From Auanema rhodensis (taxonomy: Eukaryota; Nematoda; Chromadorea; Rhabditida; Rhabditidae), in assembly GCA_964057225.1 (NCBI GenBank), contig OZ059896.1:23060501-23124500 (forward strand): a DNA stretch of 64,000 bases, given 5' to 3'. The notes beneath the pieces are model-generated. The model was not told the origin of the DNA. It was given only the letters and a program-made list of their open reading frames with translations, and ran no database searches. Shown piece after piece: positions 52,442 through 64,000 of the stretch (the stretch's first letter is position 1; every line of letters starts with the position of its first letter). Position numbers and translations under genes: made by a program.

Positions 52442-54728
52442 TCAAAATTAGATTCCCCATGTCCATATTAGTCTAAAAACAAATTTTTATTAATATTGGT
52501 TCATGGTAACCATGTCTTTGAAATTTACGTGAACTTTAATTTATGCTAATTAAATGTACACGTGATGTGCACTTGGTATGTAACTCGCTTCACGTAAAAG
52601 ATAAAGAGATGCGGTCTTCAAAATTAGATTCCCCATGTCCATATTAGTCTAAAAACAAATTTTTATTGATATTGGTTCATGGTAACCATGATTTTGAAAT
52701 TTACGTGAACTTTAATTTATGCTAATTAAATGTACACGTGATGTGCACTTGGTATGTAACTCGCTTCACGTGAAAGATAAAGAGATGCGGTTTTCAAAAT
52801 TAGATTCCCCATGTCCATATTAGTCTAAAAACAAATTTTTATTAATATTGGTTCATGGTAACCATGTCTTTGAAATTTACGTGAACTTTAATTTATGCTA
52901 ATTAAATGTACACGTGATGTGCACTTGGTATGTAACTCGCTTCACGTGAAAGATAAAGAGATGCGGTTTTCAAAATTAGATTCCCCATGTTCATATTAGT
53001 CTAAAAACAAATTTTTATTAATATTGGTTCATGGTAACCATGTCTTTGAAATTTACGTGAACTTTAATTTATGCTAATTAAATGTACACGTGATGTGCAC
53101 TTGGTATGTAACTCGCTTCACGTGAAAGATAAAGAGATGCGGTTTTCAAAATTAGATTCCCCATGTCCATATTAGTCTAAAAAAAATTTTTATTAATATT
53201 GGTTCATGGTAACCATGTCTTTGAAATTTACGTGAACTTTAATTTATGCTAATTAAATGTACACGTGATGTGCACTTGGTATGTAACTCGCTTCACGTGA
53301 AAGATAAAGAGATGCGGTTTTCAAAATTAGATTCCCCATGTCCATATTAGTCTAAAAACAAATTTTTATTAATATTGGTTCATGGTAACCATGTCTTTGA
53401 AATTTACGTGAACTTTAATTTATGCTAATTAAATGTACACGTGATGTGCACTTGGTATGTAACTCGCTTCACGTGAAAGATAAAGAGATGCGGTTTTCAA
53501 AATTAGATTCCCCATGTCCATATTAGTCTAAAAACAAATTTTTATTGATATTGATTCATGGTAACCATGACTTTGAAATTTACGTGAACTTTAATTTATG
53601 CTAATTAAATGTACACGTGATGTGCACTTGGTATGTAACTCGCTTCACGTGAAAGATAAAGAGATGCGGTTTTCAAAATTAGATTCCCCATGTCCATATT
53701 AGTCTAAAAACAAATTTTTATTAATATTGGTTCATGGTAACCATGTCTTTGAAATTTACGTGAACTTTAATTTATGCTAATTAAATGTACACGTGATGTG
53801 CACTTGGTATGTAACTCGCTTCATGTAAAAGATAAAGAGATGCGGTCTTCAAAATTAGATTCCCCATGTCCATATTAGTCTAAAAACAAATTATTATTGA
53901 TATTGGTTCATGGTAACCATGATTTTGAAATTTACGTGAACTTTAATTTATGCTAATTAAATGTACACGTGATGTGCACTTGGTATGTAACTCGCTTCAT
54001 GTAAAAGATAAAGAGATGCGGTCTTCAAAATTAGATTCCCCATGTCCATATTAGTCTAAAAACAAATTATTATTGATATTGGTTCATGGTAACCATGATT
54101 TTGAAATTTACGTGAACTTTAATTTATGCTAATTAAATGTACACGTGATGTGCACTTGGTATGTAACTCGCTTCACGTGAAAGATAAAGAAATGCGGTTT
54201 TCAAAATTAGATTCCCCATGTCCATTTTAGTCTAAAAACAAATTTTTATTGATATTGGTTCATGGTAACCATGACTTTGAAATTTACGTGAACTTTAATT
54301 TATGCTAATTAAATGTACACGTGATGTGCACTTGGTATGTAACTCGCTTCACGTGAAAGATAAAGAGATGCGGTTTTCAAAATTAGATTCCCCATGTCCA
54401 TATTAGTCTAAAAACAAATTTTTATTAATATTGGTTCATGGTAACCATGTCTTTGAAATTTACGTGAACTTTAATTTATGCTAATTAAATGTACACGTGA
54501 TGTGCACTTGGTATGTAACTCGCTTCACGTGAAAGATAAAGAGATGCGGTTTTCAAAATTAGATTCCCCATGTCCATATTAGTCTAAAAACAAATTTTTA
54601 TTAATATTGGTTCATGGTAACCATGTCTTTGAAATTTACGTGAACTTTAATTTATGCTAATTAAATGTACACGTGATGTGCACTTGGTATGTAACTCGCT
54701 TCACGTGAAAGATAAAGAGATGCGGTTT
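52442..54728 (+). repeat. 13-mer HOR, unit 1 (2287 bp)
   Basis: Order: A (CACGTAAAAG, CGGTCTT), E, A, A (CCATGTTCAT), A lacking C39, A, B (ATTGATTCATGG), A (CATGTAAAAG, CGGTCTT), E (AAATTATTATTG), E (AAATTATTATTG, ending GAAATG), B (TCCATTTTAG), A, A. It is related to the 10-mer of 29-34 kb but has a different second half. Confidence 0.9.
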
Positions 54729-57015
54729 TCAAAATTAGATTCCCCATGTCCATATTAGTCTAAAAACAAATTTTTATTAATATTGGTTCATGGTAACCAT
54801 GTCTTTGAAATTTACGTGAACTTTAATTTATGCTAATTAAATGTACACGTGATGTGCACTTGGTATGTAACTCGCTTCACGTAAAAGATAAAGAGATGCG
54901 GTCTTCAAAATTAGATTCCCCATGTCCATATTAGTCTAAAAACAAATTTTTATTGATATTGGTTCATGGTAACCATGATTTTGAAATTTACGTGAACTTT
55001 AATTTATGCTAATTAAATGTACACGTGATGTGCACTTGGTATGTAACTCGCTTCACGTGAAAGATAAAGAGATGCGGTTTTCAAAATTAGATTCCCCATG
55101 TCCATATTAGTCTAAAAACAAATTTTTATTAATATTGGTTCATGGTAACCATGTCTTTGAAATTTACGTGAACTTTAATTTATGCTAATTAAATGTACAC
55201 ATGATGTGCACTTGGTATGTAACTCGCTTCACGTGAAAGATAAAGAGATGCGGTTTTCAAAATTAGATTCCCCATGTTCATATTAGTCTAAAAACAAATT
55301 TTTATTAATATTGGTTCATGGTAACCATGTCTTTGAAATTTACGTGAACTATAATTTATGCTAATTAAATGTACACGTGATGTGCACTTGGTATGTAACT
55401 CGCTTCACGTGAAAGATAAAGAGATGCGGTTTTCAAAATTAGATTCCCCATGTCCATATTAGTCTAAAAAAAATTTTTATTAATATTGGTTCATGGTAAC
55501 CATGTCTTTGAAATTTACGTGAACTTTAATTTATGCTAATTAAATGTACACGTGATGTGCACTTGGTATGTAACTCGCTTCACGTGAAAGATAAAGAGAT
55601 GCGGTTTTCAAAATTAGATTCCCCATGTCCATATTAGTCTAAAAACAAATTTTTATTAATATTGGTTCATGGTAACCATGTCTTTGAAATTTACGTGAAC
55701 TTTAATTTATGCTAATTAAATGTACACGTGATGTGCACTTGGTATGTAACTCGCTTCACGTGAAAGATAAAGAGATGCGGTTTTCAAAATTAGATTCCCC
55801 ATGTCCATATTAGTCTAAAAACAAATTTTTATTGATATTGATTCATGGTAACCATGACTTTGAAATTTACGTGAACTTTAATTTATGCTAATTAAATGTA
55901 CACGTGATGTGCACTTGGTATGTAACTCGCTTCACGTGAAAGATAAAGAGATGCGGTTTTCAAAATTAGATTCCCCATGTCCATATTAGTCTAAAAACAA
56001 ATTTTTATTAATATTGGTTCATGGTAACCATGTCTTTGAAATTTACGTGAACTTTAATTTATGCTAATTAAATGTACACGTGATGTGCACTTGGTATGTA
56101 ACTCGCTTCATGTAAAAGATAAAGAGATGCGGTCTTCAAAATTAGATTCCCCATGTCCATATTAGTCTAAAAACAAATTATTATTGATATTGGTTCATGG
56201 TAACCATGATTTTGAAATTTACGTGAACTTTAATTTATGCTAATTAAATGTACACGTGATGTGCACTTGGTATGTAACTCGCTTCATGTAAAAGATAAAG
56301 AGATGCGGTCTTCAAAATTAGATTCCCCATGTCCATATTAGTCTAAAAACAAATTATTATTGATATTGGTTCATGGTAACCATGATTTTGAAATTTACGT
56401 GAACTTTAATTTATGCTAATTAAATGTACACGTGATGTGCACTTGGTATGTAACTCGCTTCACGTGAAAGATAAAGAAATGCGGTTTTCAAAATTAGATT
56501 CCCCATGTCCATTTTAGTCTAAAAACAAATTTTTATTGATATTGGTTCATGGTAACCATGACTTTGAAATTTACGTGAACTTTAATTTATGCTAATTAAA
56601 TGTACACGTGATGTGCACTTGGTATGTAACTCGCTTCACGTGAAAGATAAAGAGATGCGGTTTTCAAAATTAGATTCCCCATGTCCATATTAGTCTAAAA
56701 ACAAATTTTTATTAATATTGGTTCATGGTAACCATGTCTTTGAAATTTACGTGAACTTTAATTTATGCTAATTAAATGTACACGTGATGTGCACTTGGTA
56801 TGTAACTCGCTTCACGTGAAAGATAAAGAGATGCGGTTTTCAAAATTAGATTCCCCATGTCCATATTAGTCTAAAAACAAATTTTTATTAATATTGGTTC
56901 ATGGTAACCATGTCTTTGAAATTTACGTGAACTTTAATTTATGCTAATTAAATGTACACGTGATGTGCACTTGGTATGTAACTCGCTTCACGTGAAAGAT
57001 AAAGAGATGCGGTTT
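54729..57015 (+). repeat. 13-mer HOR, unit 2 (2287 bp)
   Basis: All 13 monomer types and the C39 deletion recur in order. Private or shared extras: ACACATGATG at 55081, and AACTATAATT at 55257, which is shared with unit 3 but not unit 1. Units 2 and 3 are therefore sisters. Confidence 0.9.
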
Positions 57016-59302
57016 TCAAAATTAGATTCCCCATGTCCATATTAGTCTAAAAACAAATTTTTATTAATATTGGTTCATGGTAACCATGTCTTTGAAATTT
57101 ACGTGAACTTTAATTTATGCTAATTAAATGTACACGTGATGTGCACTTGGTATGTAACTCGCTTCACGTAAAAGATAAAGAGATGCGGTCTTCAAAATTA
57201 GATTCCCCATGTCCATATTAGTCTAAAAACAAATTTTTATTGATATTGGTTCATGGTAACCATGATTTTGAAATTTACGTGAACTTTAATTTATGCTAAT
57301 TAAATGTACACGTGATGTGCACTTGGTATGTAACTCGCTTCACGTGAAAGATAAAGAGATGCGGTTTTCAAAATTAGATTCCCCATGTCCATATTAGTCT
57401 AAAAACAAATTTTTATTAATATTGGTTCATGGTAACCATGTCTTTGAAATTTACGTGAACTTTAATTTATGCTAATTAAATGTACACGTGATGTGCACTT
57501 GGTATGTAACTCGCTTCACGTGAAAGATAAAGAGATGCGGTTTTCAAAATTAGATTCCCCATGTTCATATTAGTCTAAAAACAAATTTTTATTAATATTG
57601 GTTCATGGTAACCATGTCTTTGAAATTTACGTGAACTATAATTTATGCTAATTAAATGTACACGTGATGTGCACTTGGTATGTAACTCGCTTCACGTGAA
57701 AGATAAAGAGATGCGGTTTTCAAAATTAGATTCCCCATGTCCATATTAGTCTAAAAAAAATTTTTATTAATATTGGTTCATGGTAACCATGTGTTTGAAA
57801 TTTACGTGAACTTTAATTTATGCTGATTAAATGTACACGTGATGTGCACTTGGTATGTAACTCGCTTCACGTGAAAGATAAAGAGATGCGGTTTTCAAAA
57901 TTAGATTCCCCATGTCCATATTAGTCTAAAAACAAATTTTTATTAATATTGGTTCATGGTAACCATGTCTTTGAAATTTACGTGAACTTTAATTTATGCT
58001 AATTAAATGTACACGTGATGTGCACTTGGTATGTAACTCGCTTCACGTGAAAGATAAAGAGATGCGGTTTTCAAAATTAGATTCCCCATGTCCATATTAG
58101 TCTAAAAACAAATTTTTATTGATATTGATTCATGGTAACCATGACTTTGAAATTTACGTGAACTTTAATTTATGCTAATTAAATGTACACGTGATGTGCA
58201 CTTGGTATGTAACTCGCTTCACGTGAAAGATAAAGAGATGCGGTTTTCAAAATTAGATTCCCCATGTCCATATTAGTCTAAAAACAAATTTTTATTAATA
58301 TTGGTTCATGGTAACCATGTCTTTGAAATTTACGTGAACTTTAATTTATGCTAATTAAATGTACACGTGATGTGCACTTGGTATGTAACTCGCTTCATGT
58401 AAAAGATAAAGAGATGCGGTCTTCAAAATTAGATTCCCCATGTCCATATTAGTCTAAAAACAAATTATTATTGATATTGGTTCATGGTAACCATGATTTT
58501 GAAATTTACGTGAACTTTAATTTATGCTAATTAAATGTACACGTGATGTGCACTTGGTATGTAACTCGCTTCATGTAAAAGATAAAGAGATGCGGTCTTC
58601 AAAATTAGATTCCCCATGTCCATATTAGTCTAAAAACAAATTATTATTGATATTGGTTCATGGTAACCATGATTTTGAAATTTACGTGAACTTTAATTTA
58701 TGCTAATTAAATGTACACGTGATGTGCACTTGGTATGTAACTCGCTTCACGTGAAAGATAAAGAAATGCGGTTTTCAAAATTAGATTCCCCATGTCCATT
58801 TTAGTCTAAAAACAAATTTTTATTGATATTGGTTCATGGTAACCATGACTTTGAAATTTACGTGAACTTTAATTTATGCTAATTAAATGTACACGTGATG
58901 TGCACTTGGTATGTAACTCGCTTCACGTGAAAGATAAAGAGATGCGGTTTTCAAAATTAGATTCCCCATGTCCATATTAGTCTAAAAACAAATTTTTATT
59001 AATATTGGTTCATGGTAACCATGTCTTTGAAATTTACGTGAACTTTAATTTATGCTAATTAAATGTACACGTGATGTGCACTTGGTATGTAACTCGCTTC
59101 ACGTGAAAGATAAAGAGATGCGGTTTTCAAAATTAGATTCCCCATGTCCATATTAGTCTAAAAACAAATTTTTATTAATATTGGTTCATGGTAACCATGT
59201 CTTTGAAATTTACGTGAACTTTAATTTATGCTAATTAAATGTACACGTGATGTGCACTTGGTATGTAACTCGCTTCACGTGAAAGATAAAGAGATGCGGT
59301 TT
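57016..59302 (+). repeat. 13-mer HOR, unit 3 (2287 bp)
   Basis: Same order as units 1 and 2. Shares AACTATAATT (57544) with unit 2. Private changes are in the C39-deletion monomer: ATGTGTTTG and ATGCTGATTAA (57720). Confidence 0.9.
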
Positions 59303-61413
59303 TCAAAATTAGATTCCCCATGTCCATATTAGTCTAAAAACAAATTTTTATTAATATTGGTTCATGGTAACCATGTCTTTGAAATTTACGTGAACTTTAA
59401 TTTATGCTAATTAAATGTACACGTGATGTGCACTTGGTATGTAACTCGCTTCACGTGAAAGATAAAGAGATGCGGTTTTCAAAATTAGATTCCCCATGTC
59501 CATATTAGTCTAAAAACAAATTTTTATTAATATTGGTTCATGGTAACCATGACTTTGAAATTTACGTGAACTTTAATTTATGCTAATTAAATGTACACGT
59601 GATGTGCACTTGGTATGTAACTCGCTTCACGTGAAAGATAAAGAGATGCGGTTTTCAAAATTAGATTCCCCATGTCCATATTAGTCTAAAAACAAATTTT
59701 TATTGATATTGGTTCATGGTAACCATGACTTTGAAATTTACGTGAACTTTAATTTATGCTAATTAAATGTACACGTGATGTGCACTTGGTATGTAACTCG
59801 CTTCACGTGAAAGATAAAGAGATGCGGTTTTCAAAATTAGATTCCCCATGTCCATATTAGTCTAAAAACAAATTTTTATTAATATTGGTTCATGGTAACC
59901 ATGTCTTTGAAATTTACGTGAACTTTAATTTATGCTAATTAAATGTACACGTGATGTGCACTTGGTATGTAACTCGCTTCACGTGAAAGATAAAGAGATG
60001 CGGTTTTCAAAATTGGATTCCCCATGTCCATATTAGTCTAAAAACAAATTTTTATTAATATTGGTTCATGGTAACCATGTCTTTGAAATTTACGTGAACT
60101 TTAATTTATGCTAATTAAATGTACACGTGATGTGCACTTGGTATGTAACTCGCTTCACGTGAAAGATAAAGAGATGCGGTTTTCAAAATTAGATTCCCCA
60201 TGTCCATATTAGTCTAAAAAAAATTTTTATTAATATTGGTTCATGGTAACCATGTCTTTGAAATTTACGTGAACTTTAATTTATGCTAATTAAATGTACA
60301 CGTGATGTGCACTTGGTATGTAACTCGCTTCACGTGAAAGATAAAGAGATGCGGTTTTCAAAATTAGATTCCCCATGTCCATATTAGTCTAAAAACAAAT
60401 TTTTATTAATATTGGTTCATGGTAACCATGTCTTTGAAATTTACGTGAACTTTAATTTATGCTAATTAAATGTACACGTGATGTGCACTTGGTATGTAAC
60501 TCGCTTCACGTGAAAGATAAAGAGATGCGGTTTTCAAAATTAGATTCCCCATGTCCATATTAGTCTAAAAACAAATTTTTATTGATATTGATTCATGGTA
60601 ACCATGACTTTGAAATTTACGTGAACTTTAATTTATGCTAATTAAATGTACACGTGATGTGCACTTGGTATGTAACTCGCTTCACGTGAAAGATAAAGAG
60701 ATGCGGTTTTGAAAATTAGATTCCCCATGTCCATATTAGTCTAAAAACAAATTTTTATTAATATTGGTTCATGGTAACCATGTCTTTGAAATTTACGTGA
60801 ACTTTAATTTATGCTAATTAAATGTACACGTGATGTGCACTTGGTATGTAACTCGCTTCATGTAAAAGATAAAGAGATGCGGTCTTCAAAATTAGATTCC
60901 CCATGTCCATATTAGTCTAAAAACAAATTATTATTGATATTGGTTCATGGTAACCATGATTTTGAAATTTACGTGAACTTTAATTTATGCTAATTAAATG
61001 TACACGTGATGTGCACTTGGTATGTAACTCGCTTCACGTGAAAGATAAAGAAATGCGGTTTTCAAAATTAGATTCCCCATGTCCATTTTAGTCTAAAAAC
61101 AAATTTTTATTGATATTGGTTCATGGTAACCATGACTTTGAAATTTACGTGAACTTTAATTTATGCTAATTAAATGTACACGTGATGTGCACTTGGTATG
61201 TAACTCGCTTCACGTGAAAGATAAAGAGATGCGGTTTTCAAAATTAGATTCCCCATGTCCATATTAGTCTAAAAACAAATTTTTATTAATATTGGTTCAT
61301 GGTAACCATGTCTTTGAAATTTACGTGAACTTTAATTTATGCTAATTAAATGTACACGTGATGTGCACTTGGTATGTAACTCGCTTCACGTGAAAGATAA
61401 AGAGATGCGGTTT
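59303..61413 (+). repeat. 13-mer HOR, decayed fourth unit
   Basis: Monomers 338-349 keep the C39 deletion (60183), ATTGATTCATGG (60534), CATGTAAAAG (60710), one AAATTATTATTG monomer ending GAAATG (60886) and TCCATTTTAG (61062). The first part has instead plain A, C, B, A and ATTGGATTCC (60007). One E monomer is missing and one extra monomer lies before the deletion monomer, so this unit has been edited by unequal exchange. Confidence 0.8.
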
Positions 61414-62469
61414 TCAAAATTAGATTCCCCATGTCCATATTAGTCTAAAAACAAATTTTTATTGATATTGGTTCATGGTAACCATGACTTTGAAATTTAC
61501 GTGAACTTTAATTTATGCTAATTAAATGTACACGTGATGTGCACTTGGTATGTAACTCGCTTCACGTGAAAGATAAAGAGATGCGGTTTTCAAAATTAGA
61601 TTCCCCATGTCCATATTAGTCTAAAAACAAATTTTTATTAATATTGGTTCATGATAACCATGTCTTTGAAATTTACGTGAACTTTAATTTATGCTAATTA
61701 AATGTACACGTGATGTGCACTTGGTATGTAACTCGCTTCACGTGAAAGATAAAGAGATGCGGTTTTCAAAATTAGATTCCCCATGTCCATATTAGTCTAA
61801 AAACAAATTTTTATTAATATTGGTTCATGGTAACCATGTCTTTGAAATTTACGTGAACTTTAATTTATGCTAATTAAATGTACACGTGATGTGCACTTGG
61901 TATGTAACTCGCTTCACGTGAAAGATAAAGAGATGCGGTTTTCAAAATTAGATTCCCCATGTCCATATTAGTCTAAAAACAAATTTTTATTGATATTGGT
62001 TCATGGTAACCATGACTTTGAAATTTACGTGAACTTTAATTTATGCTAATTAAATGTACACGTGATGTGCACTTGGTATGTAACTCGCTTCACGTGAAAG
62101 ATAAAGAGATGCGGTTTTCAAAATTAGATTTCTCATGTCCATATTAGTCTAAAAACAAATTTTTATTGATATTGGTTCATGGTAACCATGACTTTGAAAT
62201 TTACGTGAACTTTAATTTATGCTAATTAAATGTACACGTGATGTGCACTTGGTATGTAACTCGCTTCACGTGAAAGATAAAGAGATGCGGTTTTCAAAAT
62301 TAGATTCCCCATTTCCATATTAGTCTAAAAACGAATTTTTATCGATATTGGTTCATGGTAACCATGATTTTGAAATTTACGTGAACTTTAATTTATGCTA
62401 ATTAAATGTACACGTGATGTGCACTTGGTATGTAACTCGCTTCACGTGAAAGATAAAGAGATGCGGTTT
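61414..62469 (+). repeat. Monomers 350-355, transition to B-B-E trimers
   Basis: Order B A A B B E. The copy at 61590 has CATGATAACC, which breaks the conserved inverted repeat. The last three (61942-62469), with ATTTCTCATG in the middle one and CCATTTCCAT, AACGAATTTT and TATCGATATT in the E monomer, are an early or diverged version of the trimer that ends the window. Confidence 0.8.
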
Positions 62470-62997
62470 TCAAAATTAGATTCCCCATGTCCATATTAGT
62501 CTAAAAACAAATTTTTATTAATATTGGTTCATGGTAACCATGTCTTTGAAATTTACGTGAACTTTAATTTATTCTAATTAAATGTACACGTGATGTGCAC
62601 TTGGTATGTAACTCGCTTCACGTGAAAGATAAAGAGATGCGGTTTTCAAAATTAGATTCCCCATGTCCATATTAGTCTAAAAACAAATTTTTATTAATAT
62701 TGGTTCATGGTAACCATGTCTTTGAAATTTACGTGAACTTTAATTTATGCTAATTAAATGTACACGTTATGTGCACTTGGTATGTTACTCGCTTCACGTG
62801 AAAGATAAAGAGATGCGGTTTTCAAAATTAGATTCCCCATGTCCATATTAGTCTAAAAACAAATTTTTATTAATATTGGTTCATGGTAACCATGTCTTTG
62901 AAATTTACGTGAACTTTAATTTATGCTAATTAAATGTACACGTGATGTGCACTTGGTATGTAACTCGCTTCACGTGAAAGATAAAGAGATGCGGTTT
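62470..62997 (+). repeat. Three A monomers interrupting the trimer HOR
   Basis: Monomers 356-358 are type A, lying between B-B-E trimers. They carry private changes: TATTCTAATT (62470), CACGTTATGTG and TATGTTACTC (62646). The last is followed by the GCGGTTTGAAAA junction deletion. Confidence 0.8.
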
Positions 62998-64000
62998 GAA
63001 AATTAGATTCCCCATGTCCATATTAGTCTAAAAACAAATTTTTATTGATATTGGTTCATGGTAACCATGACTTTGAAATTTACGTGAACTTTAATTTATG
63101 CTAATTAAATGTACACGTGATGTGCACTTGGTATGTAACTCGCTTCACGTGAAAGATAAAGAGATGCGGTTTTCAAAATTAGATTTCCCATGTCCATATT
63201 AGTCTAAAAACAAATTTTTATTGATATTGATTCATGGTAACCATGACTTTGAAATTTACGTGAACTTTAATTTATGCTAATTAAATGTACACGTGATGTG
63301 CACTTGGTATGTAACTCGCTTCACGTGAAAGATAAAGAGATGCGGTTTTCAAAATTAGATTCCCCATTTCCATATTAGTCTAAAAACGAATTTTTATCGA
63401 TATTGGTTCATGGTAACCATGATTTTGAAATTTACGTGAACTTTAATTTATGCTAATTAAATGTACACGTGATGTGCACTTGGTATGTAACTCGCTTCAC
63501 GTGAAAGATAAAGAGATGCGGTTTGAAAATTAGATTCCCCATGTCCATATTAGTCTAAAAACAAATTTTTATTGATATTGGTTCATGGTAACCATGACTT
63601 TGAAATTTACGTGAACTTTAATTTATGCTAATTAAATGTACACGTGATGTGCACTTGGTATGTAACTCGCTTCACGTGAAAGATAAAGAGATGCGGTTTT
63701 CAAAATTAGATTTCCCATGTCCATATTAGTCTAAAAACAAATTTTTATTGATATTGATTCATGGTAACCATGACTTTGAAATTTACGTGAACTTTAATTT
63801 ATGCTAATTAAATGTACACGTGATGTGCACTTGGTATGTAACTCGCTTCACGTGAAAGATAAAGAGATGCGGTTTTCAAAATTAGATTCCCCATTTCCAT
63901 ATTAGTCTAAAAACGAATTTTTATCGATATTGGTTCATGGTAACCATGATTTTGAAATTTACGTGAACTTTAATTTATGCTAATTAAATGTACACGTGAT
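62998..64000 (+). repeat. Trimer HOR (B-B-E), 527 bp, running off the window
   Basis: Unit 62998-63524, then 63525-64000, which is cut by the window edge after 476 bp. Each unit has a 175-bp B monomer at its start (GCGGTTTGAAAATTAG, one base short), then B with GATTTCCCATG and ATTGATTCATGG, then E with CCATTTCCAT, AACGAATTTT and TATCGATATT. No difference between the two units was noticed. Confidence 0.88.

Larger units (their letters stand above)
1..64000 (+). repeat. 176-bp tandem satellite array filling the window
   Basis: A 176-bp monomer repeats head to tail across the entire window, always in the same orientation. With the phase set at TCAAAATTAG, copies start at 1, 177, 353, 529 and so on to 63876, giving 363 complete monomers and a last partial of 125 bp. 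Consensus composition counted by hand is A 57, T 64, C 26, G 29. Neighbouring monomers usually differ at only a few sites. No stretch of non-satellite sequence, transposon or inverted segment interrupts it. The length, A+T richness and homogeneity fit a centromeric or heterochromatic satellite of a eukaryote, probably but not certainly a plant; the family name and location are not known from sequence alone. There is no coding capacity: 176 is not a multiple of 3 and stop codons recur throughout. Confidence 0.98.

Noticed and set aside
1-64000. Short open reading frames recurring every few monomers on both strands
   Set aside because: They are periodic shadows of the 176-bp repeat, have no start context or codon pattern, and are broken by recurrent stops. 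Because 176 is not a multiple of 3 the frame rotates between monomers.
1-64000. CRISPR array
   Set aside because: Repeats are directly adjacent with no unique spacers, and the unit is 176 bp; this is satellite DNA.
1-64000. Telomere-type repeats or retrotransposon fragments
   Set aside because: None seen; every line of sequence aligns to the satellite consensus in phase.

Overview
The whole 64 kb window is one uninterrupted satellite DNA array. A 176-bp monomer, about 31% G+C (55 of 176 bases in the consensus), is repeated head to tail on one strand from base 1 to base 64000. Counting by eye gives 363 complete monomers plus a final 125-bp partial one (63876-64000). The phase is accounted for exactly: 363 x 176 is 63888, the 364th monomer starts at 63876, and the 13-base shortfall equals the 13 single-base deletions I located. 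I found no protein gene, RNA gene, transposon, inversion, telomere repeat or unique sequence. No part of the window is non-satellite.

The organism is a eukaryote. Monomer length near 176 bp (roughly one nucleosome repeat), high A+T, tens of kilobases of gap-free tandem copies and layered higher-order repeats are typical of centromeric or other heterochromatic satellites, most often plant ones, but animals also carry such satellites. I do not recognise the monomer as a named family and assign no species. A centromeric location is an inference.

Monomers fall into two main haplotypes set by two linked sites. At monomer positions 51/74 (numbering from TCAAAATTAG), type A has A/T (about 156 copies) and type B has G/A (about 141). 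Minor classes are C (A/A, about 17), D (G/T, about 24) and E (G/A plus T at 75, about 26). Secondary variants act as barcodes that reveal higher-order repeats (HORs).

Layout: 1-2816 mixed monomers; 2817-4400 trimer HOR; 4401-5456 mixed; 5457-6512 trimer x2; 6513-7920 mixed with a B-E pair twice; 7921-11087 nonamer x2, with a further long copy ending at 12670; 12671-14782 trimer HOR; 14783-16718 mixed; 16719-21644 14-mer x2 (2463 bp each); 20942-34841 a 79-monomer superblock made of four modules (here alpha, beta, gamma, delta); 34842-61413 the same four modules in the same order but internally amplified (16-mer, 4-mers, 3-mer, 14-mer, and a 13-mer HOR of 2287 bp x3 plus a decayed fourth); 61414-64000 a B-B-E trimer HOR interrupted by three A monomers.

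The most interesting feature is this nested, mosaic history. A roughly 13.9-kb superblock reappears in order as a 26.6-kb block whose modules have each been expanded separately. Four ancestral single-base deletions, copied repeatedly, explain all 13 short monomers. Each monomer also carries several short palindromes and three ACGTGA motifs 32-33 bp apart.
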